Shown here: positions 1 to 10,800 of the stretch, piece after piece
Position numbering within the stretch: the stretch's first letter is position 1
How the letters are laid out: each line of letters starts with the position of its first letter
Assembly (NCBI GenBank): GCA_002633005.1
Contig: NMRA01000268.1
Span: 68,585-130,584, forward strand
Length of the DNA stretch: 62,000 bases
From: Phoronis australis
Lineage: Eukaryota; Phoronida; Phoronidae
Direction of reading: 5' to 3'
The notes under the pieces: model-generated
Database searches by the model: none
The model's input: the letters and a program-made list of their open reading frames with translations, nothing else
What the model was told of the DNA's origin: nothing
Position numbers and translations under genes: made by a program

Positions 1-1341
1 TTTGAACCCCCTGAACCCCCCCGTAGATCCGCCACTGCATACCGGACTACTAGAACGTTCTCTACTGTTCTATTGTAAACAAATTACATCACAACTAACC
101 TGACCACGTTGGTCATGCCAATCAAGTGCTATCTGCTAGTAAACAAAATGAACAGTCAAATATAGCCAAAAGAGGTAACACCAATGTCAGTCTACTCCTG
201 ACATACATGTAAAGTAACTGGACTCTTTCAGGTAAATTATCGGCTCTTATAGGCCTAAAATATGTTTATTGGCATCCTTTAAAATATTTTTCCTTGACGC
301 TCTCATTTGTCTTGTTGTTTCAGCAAATATAGGACATTTGGAAAGTTGACAACGTTTTCACGAAGCCAAGCTGTGGATTAGTATTCGTTCTGTTACTTAG
401 TCTTCTATAAAAAACAGGTTTTCGAATTATTTTAACAGAAGTTATTGTAATCAAAGATAAAGCGATCACTCTGAGTAGCGAAGCCGAGATCCCTGGGATA
501 AATGAAACTTCGTTATTAATCTGTTACCGAAAGTTTTTTCAGAAAGAGACACAATGTTTTACTTTGACACAAATTCTCTTCTTTTTCCGACAGAGCCTAG
601 ATTTTCCGTTGAATTACAATCCTTATGAAAATATGGCTGGCGGACAATGATTTTCCATTAATTTGGTAATGGTTAGAATTCTAAGAAGCTATGGTTAGTC
701 ATACGCCCTGTAAATAGGCGACCATCAGAAGGGGAGGTTAAAGTGGTGGCGATAGAGCGATCTGAACCTTGGGTTCATGGCGGTACAAATTTTTGATACA
801 GTTAAAGTAGTTTATACCTCCAATAATATGTATAACTATAACTTATTTAGTGAGGCGGGATAAACTGCTTGATAGAAAAACATATACCTTCATACGGTCT
901 ATTACGTGCATGTTAAATACACTTCCATTCACAAATTCCATCTTGAGAATAACAGAGCATATGAAGGAATACGACTCTTGCCTTTTTGTAGAGTTAGCTG
1001 AGTGTAATTAGGAGAAGAATAAAATCTCAATTGATCTTAACAGCAATGTTATTGACAAGTGTACTGGTCGACATGTCAACATGCTCTCCCACAAAAAACA
1101 ATATTTTTGGTGCAGCAAACGACTACCAGACATTTTGTTTCTGCTAGTAGAACTATTTGTAATAGAAAATAGATAGAAAATGTGTGTTAGCGCTTTCTGA
1201 ATTTTCTCAGAAATTATTCCAACAGTGAAAAGTACATACATGTTAGCATGTAAAAACTCAAGTATGGTAACTTTTAGATCAAGGATGAGGAGTTTAAAAA
1301 TGTCTTCATGAATCGACGAGTGCTATGGTGAAAATTGTGTA
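1..1341. other. no gene recognised; repeat-rich DNA
   Basis: No coding region that I can support. The first 40 bases resemble a short C-rich repeat phrase seen again near 34330-34380 (GGGTTCAAACCGTACCCCC). The remainder is AT-rich. Confidence 0.4.
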
Positions 1342-1457
1342 GTCTCAGGCTTATAACATGGGCAAAACATCTTCGAAATTTTATCAAAATCCCGAGACTT
1401 ACCGAGAGATTTTGACGAAATTTCCAAGAGGTTTTGCCCATGTCATCAATCTGAGAC
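1342..1457. repeat. imperfect palindrome (foldback element)
   Basis: The left arm starts GTCTCAG and runs through ACATGGGCAAAACATCTTCG. The right arm contains GAGGTTTTGCCCATGT and ends CTGAGAC. Several mismatches and short indels are visible, and the centre lies near 1400. It looks like a decayed foldback or MITE-like element. Confidence 0.65.
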
Positions 1458-1564
1458 GAGTGTAGGATTTGTTTTCTCACATGAGCCGTAAAAACGATCT
1501 TTTTACTGAAAAACTCGACGTGTCTAAAACTTTCAACCACACGACGAAACTTTTGTAAAAACAC

Positions 1565-1750
1565 GCTTGCGCAATTCAGTTACTTTTTATGAATAGGTTT
1601 TAAGCTTAACAATTGTAAATTGCATTCACCTTTCGTAGCAAATATTCAAGTTAGAATCTAATAACTACTCTTTGAAATTGTAATATTAAAACTTAAAAAA
1701 TACTTATATATAACAGTCAGCAAGGCTTCCCCGCGCGTGAGCAGTGCATT
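1565..1750. repeat. dispersed repeat, inverted copy at about 29130-29310
   Basis: The stretch around AACAGTCAGCAAGGCTTCCC and the AT-rich part before it (ATTGCATTCACCTTTCGTAG) reappear on the opposite strand at about 29130-29310, including the CGCGCGTGAGCA/TGCTCATGCGCG block. No coding content is seen. Confidence 0.65.
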
Positions 1751-2039
1751 GACCTTGAGACAGCTCAGCTAGACAGTCTCGCCGCGTTTCTTGAGAAGAG
1801 GCTCGTCTCCGTTTGAATGAACGTGGATATGGAATTCGCCGCCGAAGATGTGTCCGTATAAGAAGTTGTTTGCATGTCCTTCCGACTGGGAGTACGTACA
1901 GTTGCGACACCCGATTTGACAATCATAACCTTGTCACCTTCTCGGAATACCGGCATTGTTTGGTTGGCGCGCGTTTGGTTGTTTTCGTGTTTGGCAGACG
2001 ATAAAATGTAAGGCGTAAGGATTTCTACTTCGCACTTTT

Positions 2040-2770
2040 TTGTGATTTGCACGTGTAATATCAAAAAATTACGTACATATAGATTATTACATGGCGAAGT
2101 CGTTATCCCCCGTTATCTAGAGCCCGAGTGGATCCACAGCGACACACTTGTCAGCAAAGTCCAAGTAATCCAAAATAGAGCCGCCAGGGCTATCCTGGGT
2201 ATTAAAACTAGGGACACCAGGATCGCCGACTTGTACTCCAAGCTTGGATTTATGAAAGTAAAGCAAAGAAATAAATATCTGCCTGTTGCATGTACAGCCA
2301 AAAATCACCAGCAGCCAAGTTGTATACTCTACACGTTCTTCTGTTGCCGGTAATGTTTCTTTTAAAAAATTAAAACCAAGACCGGCAAGAGATCTTTTTT
2401 ATGCTGCTGCTGCAATATGGAAATCTTAGCCCAGAAATTAAATGGTCCGATTCAAATAATACTTTCAAATTTGATATTAAAAAGTGGCTGTAATTTACCA
2501 AACCATTTTACACCCTACCTGTCTTTATTGTGTCATTTTTCATTGTTGTAATACTCTCACTGTTTAGTATCATTTCTTTATTTATTTCATCTCTCTCAAT
2601 CCAATTTTCACCATGCTTCATCATTTATTTAAATTATCTTAATTCTCAACCTGTTTAGCTGTATCACTGTTACATGTATTTAATTCTTGTTTTATTACTT
2701 TATTGTATTATATTACATTTTGTTGTTGAGGACCCTCATTTCAAATATGACAATAAATAAATAAATAAAG
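2040..2770 (+). mobile_element. 3' end of a jockey/CR1-like LINE (5' truncated)
   Basis: Reads VQVIQNRAARAILGIKTRDT and then DLYSKLGFMKVKQRNKYL, the usual end of a LINE reverse-transcriptase ORF after the polymerase domain. After a frameshift it continues NLSPEIKWSDSNNTFKFDIK KWL, with a stop at about 2490. An AT-rich 3' UTR follows, ending in an AATAAATAAATAAATAAA tail at about 2750-2770. 5' truncation and a simple-repeat tail are standard for LINE insertions. The element is dead. Confidence 0.75.
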
Positions 2771-2849
2771 TCTGACACTCCCTTACGTTACAATCGTGCC
2801 GGTAGCGGACGACTGAACAACTGTCAACATACCATAGAAATGGATTTTA

Positions 2850-5240
2850 CGTACAATATAAATTTGACAAGAAACTAAAATGCGTGAAACGCTCATACCA
2901 GTTAAAGGTTCAGATTGAAATTGAGAATCTGAATACTGAAAATCCTAAGGAATTCTGGGCATATACTAAAAAACTGGGACCAAAACAGTTTAGCGAAGTT
3001 CCCCTGGAAGTTCTGGATTCAAATAATGAAATTAACTCTGATAAAAATTTCGTTTTAAATAAATGGAAAACTGATTACGAACAATTATTTAAATGCACTT
3101 CTGAAAATACACCATTTGATGAAGAATTTTATTTGAAAACCTTGAATTTGCGCAAGCAGCTAGAAAATGATTGTTCTAATACAACTGGTCATGGATTAAA
3201 TTGTGAAATCTGTATTGATGAGGTTAGAAATGTTGTTATGAAACAAAGAATAACGAAGCCGTCAGCTATGACTGTATACCTTATGTGGTGTTAAGATTCG
3301 AAACTATTGTTTTTCTAACCCAATTGTTCAATGAATCTTTTAAACGTGGACTAATGTCTTCTGACTGGTATAAGGCAATTAAAATACCGATACCTAAGAA
3401 TTCTACAGACGACCCTAGGTTACCTCGTGGGATTAGTCTTCTTTCCAATATTTATAAAATCTTCAGTGCTCTGTTGAATAATAGAATTCTAGGTTTCTGT
3501 GAACAGAACAATATTTTAGTTGACGAGCAAAATGGTTTTCGAAGCCGACGGTCTTGTATTGATCACTTATATGTCCTGTCATCAATTATTCAAACAAGAA
3601 AGTCATCTAACCTTTTTACATTTGTGACATTTGTGGACATAAAAAAGCTTTTGACTGGACAAACCATGAACTTCTGTTTTATAAATTACTGCAAAATAAT
3701 ATTAATGGTAGAATGTATGATGCAGTTCGTATGATTTACAGAAGTCCGTTGAATTGTATACGATTAAATGGCACTCTGTATAGTGGTTGGTTTACTCCTG
3801 AAATTGGTGTCCGTCAGGGGGACGTTTTATCACCAATACTCTTTGCATTATATATAAATGACTTAGCTCTGGATATTAAAAAACTGGGTAAAGGTGTCCA
3901 AAGTGGCCCGAACAATATTTCAGTGCTTCTTTATGCCGACGATATTGCACTCTTGTCTGAGAATGAAAATGACATGCAAGATATGTTGAAGGTTTTAAAC
4001 AACTGGTGTAAAAGGTGGAGAATGGTTGTGAACATGGCAAAAACTAATGTTGTCCATTTTCGAGCTAAGTCTATGCCTAGAAGCAATTCTGAATTTATTT
4101 TGAACAGTGTCATCAGTTATAAATCCTCATACAAATATTTAGGCTGTATTCTGGATCAACACCTTGACTTCAAAGAAAATTTGAATACGTGATCTGAAGC
4201 TCCTGGTAGAGCGTTATGGAACATGTGCTCAACATTCCGTGCTAACAAGAATCTAGGATTCGAAACGTTTAAAACATTATTTAATTCTTGTGTGGCACCA
4301 ATTTTGTATTACAGGTCATCTGTTTGGGGTTACAAAAATTTTGGTAATGATGAAAATATCCAAAACAGAGCGATGCGTTTTTATTTAGGGGTCAACCGAT
4401 TTACAGCCACTCATGCAGTGGCGATATGGAGTGGAACTTCACCTGGAATAGATTTAAATTGAATATGCTGCGTCTTTGGAACGAACTTGTAACCACAGGT
4501 GTGATAGGTTACTGAAAAAGGTACTTCTATGGGACTACTCTGTTGGTAGAAAGGGTTGGATAGACGGAATCAAAAATTTGTTTAACATAACTGGCATGCA
4601 ATCCTGTTTTCAAAATTTGACTACTTGTGACATAATACATGCTAGAAACAAACTATTTGAATACGTGAAACATGCTTGGGCTGAATCTGTTGTAACTAAA
4701 CCTAAGTTAAGAACCTACATTTTATTTAAGCACGAGTTTTTAACTGAGCCGTATGTAAAGATTAATTTATCTCGTTCCGAGCAGTCTCCTCTGGCTCAGC
4801 TTAGAGCAGGAAATCTCCCATTGCACTTGGAAACTGGTCGTTATGTAAACACTCCTGTAAGTGAAAGACTTTGCTTGTGTCCTGACTCTGGTTCTGTGGA
4901 GGATGAGCTACATTTTGTGTTTGATTGTTCTCTTGATAACTCACGGAGGTCTATTCTGCTTAATAATGTTTCACTTCAAATCCCGAACTTTGTAGATTTC
5001 AGTAGATTAGATACGTTAAAACTGCTATTTCAGTATTTCCCTAGGCAAATTGCCAAATACATGCATATCAAGTCTGCTTTTGAACTTAGAAACCGACGCA
5101 TTTATGGTAGGCCTACATCTGAGTTGTGTGGTTAAAGTGACTAATAAGCCCAACTGGGCTGGGTACTTATCTTTCTTACGAATGTTATACCTATAACTGT
5201 TTGATTTAATTGTACTTGTCACTATAATAAATAAATACTA
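2850..5240 (+). mobile_element. decayed LINE reverse transcriptase (pseudogene), jockey/CR1-like
   Basis: Non-LTR retrotransposon ORF2 relic. In order it shows an N-terminal RT lead-in (ENLNTENPKEFWAYTKKLGP), the fingers block GISLLSNIYKIFSALLNNRI, EQNGFRSRRSC, RQGDVLSPILFALYINDL, the catalytic YADD at about 3930-3945, and the C-terminal RAGNLPLHLETGRY block with a Cys-rich LCLCPDSGSVEDELHF. Frames change near 3290, about 3650-3713 and about 4465, and a stop lies at 4190-4192, so it is not functional. The N-terminal endonuclease is absent (5' truncation near 2850). It lies directly after another LINE tail and ends in an A/T-rich tail near 5240. Confidence 0.88.
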
Positions 5241-5310
5241 CTACTATACTACTACAGGTACAAAGAAAAGGACACATAAAACACATACAAGTAAGTGTTG
5301 TATATATTTT

Positions 5311-5445
5311 TGAAGAAGGAAGAGAGAGGGGGTGGGACGGAGTAAGGATGGGGGAGGGAGGGAGGGAGGGGCGGCGGGAGGGAGGGACGGTGAGGAGAGG
5401 GTGGTGCAGTAGGAGTGGGAGGTGGAAAGAGAGTGGGAGAGAGTA
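5311..5445 (+). repeat. purine-rich GGGA/GA tract, G-quadruplex potential
   Basis: Almost pure purine on the plus strand with repeated GGGAGGGAGGGAGG runs. Several sets of four G-runs could form G-quadruplexes or triplex DNA. Apparent Pro/Ser-rich ORFs on the other strand are a result of composition. Confidence 0.75.
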
Positions 5446-5638
5446 TAATACAAAACATCTGCATTGTTTTAGATCATTCATTGTTGATCCTCCAATTGTG
5501 AACTGATCCAATTATAAATTCTTTGAATAACTTTAATTCTCCGAACAGTTCTTTGTATTTTTGCAATAAACTTAAATTCGGAGGTTTCCCATTGAGGCGT
5601 CGCTGATATCAATGGAATTTGCAAAGACAAATGCTTAA

Positions 5639-6134
5639 AGGAGAATGCCACCCAAAAAACAACCTATTTTGTATCAATTTATATCGAGTAGTTCCACTCA
5701 ATAACAACAAGTACAGCTCTTTTACCCGACACCTGACGGCATACGGAGGTGTTGAAATTAACGATGACGTAATAGGTTCGAATGCAGTTTGTTCAGCAGT
5801 TCACAACACGCTTACTGGTGTCAGCTTATCGCTTGAATTCGTCTTTTTACACCAATAAATTATCAAAATTCGATGTGAAACCCTTACAAATACATCGAGT
5901 TATTGAACAAATGTGTTATTTTATTTCGCTGTTATGGATTTTTAGGTATTTGAACGTACCGTAGCCTAAAAAGTTCGGTAGGCCAATTTACCAAGCTCGG
6001 TCGCGGGATTTTGGGGTCTTTGCGTTGATAAATTCAAATTATTCGTCCGTGAAATACAAACAAGGGAACATACCTTCGTGTTGTAATTTTAGACTTGTGA
6101 TTTTTCAGTTCTAAACACACAAAACGCTTGCTAT
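5639..6134. mobile_element. solitary end of a TTAA-type (Kolobok-like) transposon
   Basis: Starts right after TTAA (5635-5638) with AGGAGAATGCCACCC and matches 58752-59239 along its whole length in the same orientation, with scattered substitutions and small indels. No transposase coding is present. Similarity stops after AAAACGCTTGCT. It is either a deleted element or one end of a larger decayed copy. Confidence 0.7.
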
Positions 6135-6838
6135 CCAATTAGCTCATTGAACAGCCTAAACTAAAATCATCGAAGCTCAATATGTACAGTAAAGTTCACA
6201 TAATTGACATTTTCCACTCATCAGGGGTAACGGCTTTAGCAGGTTCTGTTTGCCACGTCATCTCAGACTTGGGCCTAGAATTATAATGAGACACAATACT
6301 ACTATAAAATGCTATATCTCGTTTTATCTACAAGTCCTAAAATTGACTTAAAAGATACAAAGAAGGATTTTTTCCTTTTTGAAAAAAAAAACTTCTCTGA
6401 GCCCGTAAAATTCGAAGATATGAGGGCTCAATTTGAATTTTTCGCTAAGAGCACCATACCGGCCATGATCCAGGAAGTCTGAAATATGACAAACAGGCCT
6501 GTCGTGCCATTTTTCGAAACAGAATTTCACTACCAATTTCGGTACTTGAGTTAAACCATTTTGGCTGATGTGGTGTCTCTTCTTGGACCACTGTTATTGT
6601 ACAAATCATCAAAGAAGCCAACTAGTTTCTTCCCAAAAGGGATTCTTAATTTCGGTACCATCGTGTTTATAGAAGTCAATTCACCGACTGTTGCAGGTTT
6701 AAAGTCATGCAATTTTGCGTATTTCAAAGTATTTATTTTCCATTAAAAATAAATTAGCTTTGAAAAACGACTGAAGACCCTTTTCTGTCAAAGTATGTAA
6801 ACGTGTAACAAACAACGGTACTTGTCAATAGATTATGT
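6135..6838. other. no gene recognised
   Basis: AT-rich DNA between the transposon end and the 3' end of arylsulfatase gene 1. I see no coding region or clear repeat. Confidence 0.4.
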
Positions 6839-6844
6839 TTTATT
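6839..6844 (-). terminator. candidate polyadenylation signal of arylsulfatase gene 1
   Basis: AATAAA on the minus strand (TTTATT on plus), about 76 bp past the stop codon of gene 1. Position and sequence fit a poly(A) signal. The downstream element was not assessed. Confidence 0.5.
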
Positions 6845-6919
6845 AGCCACTTTCTTTTCATATGGGCCCCTTGTGAATTGCGAATATCGATAAAGAAGAC
6901 ATTCATGTTAACTTTGTCA

Positions 6920-7808
6920 TTAGGAAGAAATTAAAGCATTACCGTACAGTTTTTTGTCGCCATAATTTGTCCATATCCCACCATAAAGATCAGGATTAGC
7001 GTCAGGTGTCGCTGGTTTATTTCTTATGGGAACGGCTGTTGCGTTGTATGCTCTCATCTTATTCAATAGCATTTTTAGGATATCTGGTCTTCTTTTAGCC
7101 AGGTTGTAATATTCACATGGGTCATCGCGAATGTTAAACAAACACGTTTCTTCATTAACATTGCATGACGTGGTTGCATTGGAAGGTACGGGGCCACACT
7201 CAACAAGCCTCTTGACCGAGATTTTTTTCGGAGAATGTAGAATGTGCTTTATACTACTTTTTCTAGCATTTTCGCTCTTAAAATAATGTTGCCACTGAGA
7301 AAGGGAGTTAGAATCTACTTCACGTTCTTTTTCCATGTGGAAAGTACCGGCATTATCCACATACTCGACAGCAACTGTGTCCTTTTCCTCATAAGCGTCA
7401 TATTCACTCATTGAATGGAGACCATTCACAGTCCTTTCAGCCCACGAACCATTTCGACGAGCTTGTGGTGTTGGGTACCAACCATTAAAACTGTACCCGA
7501 TATCACAACATTTGAAATGCACAATTTTGTAATCTCCCACCCTGACAGCATAGCCTTCTGCGTTGTCTATGTTGTGTAGTATCTCTGTCCGCGGGGACGG
7601 AAGATCCTTAGACAGTGTTTCCCACATGTTGAAACCGTCCAGCTGAGTCAGGTTCTTTGTATCACCGCCAGCGAGGTGAACGAGGGTAGGGAGCCAGTCG
7701 ACAAGGTGCATCATTTGATTGGACACGCGCTGGGAGTTTTTCAACATGGGGCTGTAGACCAGACCAGTACCTTTGACGCCACCCTCCCACAGAGAGTACT
7801 TCCCGCCT
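6920..7808 (-). CDS. ARSB-like: arylsulfatase gene 1, terminal exon
   Basis: 889-bp last exon. It starts [20 protein letters not shown] after a split Arg, passes [19 protein letters not shown] and RTEILHNID (all sulfatase C-terminal landmarks), and ends with TAA at 6922-6920. The region [20 protein letters not shown] matches the family's C-terminal FDI..DP.E..NL block. It fuses two exons that are separate in gene 2 (46522-46590 and 48752-49487). Confidence 0.95.
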
Positions 7809-10800
7809 CTTTAAAACAAAACAATAGAATAGTGAACACTTCCAAAAAGTCGTATGTTTATCACTCATTACGCTATTTCGCCGTAAGGCATTTTATATTT
7901 GCAACCGAGAAAATTAGCATCTAATAAGCTGATATGAGCCGACCTTTCAAACAACAATCTCTCGTGTACTTCACTTATACACTAGCTGTTGTAAAGACTA
8001 GGCTGAATATGTTAATGTGATCAAGTGGGTCATTTAAGGGGCTGCCTTTCACCTCAAGCAGTTATGAACTGTCAGCTTGACCGAAGCGTTCAGTAGACCC
8101 CAATGCATTAGCCTGGACTTGCAGTGAAAAATATTCGCTTCCGGAAAAATTCAACATTCCAACGTTATCGACCGATCACGTCAGTGGCCACCATTTTGCA
8201 AGGACAGGCTATTAAGCTCCTGAGTCTACTGGGGAAACACTCGCCTTTCATTCGTGTGATTTTGCGAGGTCTTCTTTTTCCCCAAGAAACCTGTTTTATG
8301 AAACGCTATCCTTATTTGAGTAAAATAAAGGATAAGCATGTACTAATTCAGCCTAAAATATAGTGGGTCTCGAAATTTCGAGTATGTGTACCTTTTACTG
8401 AAAAAACGGGGACCAAAAAACGGAGTTCCGCGTCCAGAGGTGTGAATTGTGCATTCGCGCCGAATTCCTGCCTTTTTAGTGGACTTTTGTTTCGTTTTCT
8501 CGGACTTCTTGTTTCTCTGAGGCGGTCCTTTTTGCCCACTTCGCCAAATGGGGGGCTCAGGTACGTGAGCTAAATCAAAATAATAATTTTGTGGCCAAAG
8601 GCGGTTTCCTTCTCTTCCGTGAGTATCAGAAAACACCCGTCCCCTAGGTGTACGCCCATGGGTCTATATTTGGAATATTTTCCATAAGCTGGTGTAGGGG
8701 CCTACTTTTGGAGCCTCAAATTTAATATCTAAGTCCGTGAATTGTTTTAGATGACCGTTATTAACGTCGTTTTTAGGAATACATAAATTGCAACTTGGCA
8801 AACGCTTATCACGACCTATTGTATGATAGATTTTCCAATTATTGGCTACCCTTGTTTTAGAAAGTATATCGCGCTTAACTTCTTGGTACCGTTTTCCGAA
8901 TATACACCACTATCTCTCAAGGGGGCACTCAGGTAAGAAGCTTTTGGGTGAAATCATCAAAACCGGGACGTGATTGGTAAACGTAAGACACTCACTAGTG
9001 GTATGAAGATATCGTGTTCACTTACTGCTTACTCTCATAATTCAATAGCCTAACCTCCCAACCAATCGCCGTTGAAAAGCAGCTGCTTCGCTAAAGAACG
9101 CACGCGCCGTGCGTTGCAGACGCACTCGTGAAACACCAGCGTTTTCCTATTGTGCGTGGTCTTGTGACCTGGTTTTTTACACGAGAAACTAGCCCTATAA
9201 AAGGTACCACATGATTTAGTGCATTGCTAAGTACATGGATTTTTTTCGGGCGCCAGTGAAACGGCATCCTGTAAAAACGTCCACCCTAAAGAGTAATTTA
9301 CTAGCTAACAAAATGTTAACTGTTAACAATCCGTAAATTCAGATACCTTAAAGGGAAATTAGAACCTGGTGAATAGTTTGGTGTGGGTCCTCCATTGTCC
9401 GTGGAAAGAATGATCACCGAGTTCTCCCACATGCCGTTGATGTGCAACTGTTGAATAATGCGACCAATAGAATCATCTAAAGCTGCCAACATGCCGGCAT
9501 ACACACGTCTTTTTTTGTTCTTGATATGAGGAAACCGCCGAACGTACTCCGCCGGGGCTTCAATGGGAACGTGTACGGATTGGTATGGCAGGTACAGAAA
9601 TAAAGGCTGAAAACATAAAGTCTTTTTGCAACTGTTTGAAAACCATCAACCAAACAAAAATCAACAACAGGGTTTTCGTTAAAATTGGCTGGACCGAATC
9701 TATCTGGAGACGACATTACCAGCAATATTGAAACCGTGAACTGCGCATGCGCGAAAATCACTCAGTTAGCCCCCTTCGGGATACATGGGATTCGCAGAAA
9801 ACACAGCGTGAGGGTCTTATTTATGAATGAATCACATTTGCCGATAGCACATAACATAGATAAGTATTTTGTTAAAAACGTGGCCAAGTTTCAGCAAAAT
9901 TGGAAAAAATTTTATGTTTAACATGGTATGGCCAAAGTTTTGGCTTATTTTGTCGCTTCGATCAGTGGAATCGCCGCTAAAAACCCGAAAGTGCATGTGA
10001 GAAAACGATAATTTTCGACCAAGCCTTTCATGTGCGGTTAGTTGCCGATAGACCCAACAGATGTCAGTATAATCAAGATTGAAATGTAGGAGTTTGAAGA
10101 AAATTAGACAAAATTTTGTATTTAACATGGGGTCGCCGAAAATTGCCAATTTTGGCCTTTTGCCCCGGCAGTTTATCATCATAGACTATCATTAGTGGGT
10201 CTAGTTAATTCGAAGTTTTTGGTTAAATCACTGATAATATTCACACCAGTATATTAATAAACGTTTTCTCTATTTATAGCAGTTTGATTCCAACGCTTTA
10301 ATTAGTGCGTACACACAAGAATTAGCCCTTGACCGGCACGGCCCATAGTAGTATGGGAGCTAACATTCAGCTGCAAACCAAAGTAGCTGCTTGCGGAAAA
10401 CTCACTTGGGGTGTTCACGATCCACTTCAGGGAAAAAAATCTCGTTGTCCCTAACAATAATTTGTTTCCAAGTACTTCGGGCATGGTTTAAAATTGAAAG
10501 GGTTCATTACAAGTTGAATTTATGACAATCGTATTGTTGCATTGCGAACTGAAAACTACTCGATTGACTCGGTAGTGCGAGATAAGGCCGGCAACGAGTG
10601 AGGACAGCTTTGATTTGCTTACGAGTGGTGACTCATGATATTGGCCAGACATCTGTACTAATATGTTTTGTCTTTCCTTTTTAACGGAATATATTTGAAC
10701 TTTGGTAATTTTGGGCTACAAAATGTAGAACAACCTTCCTGGTGCTTCTCTTCAGAAGACACGCGGAGAGTGAAGCGCCTGGTCCAAAAGCGATGACCTA

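Noticed and set aside
1765-2064. Minus-strand ORF with FREGDKVMIVKSG, possibly an integrase tail
   Set aside because: Too short and without flanking integrase or RT motifs; not supportable.
5206-5511. Pro/Ser-rich minus-strand open frames
   Set aside because: Caused by the purine-rich tract, with no domain and no codon structure.
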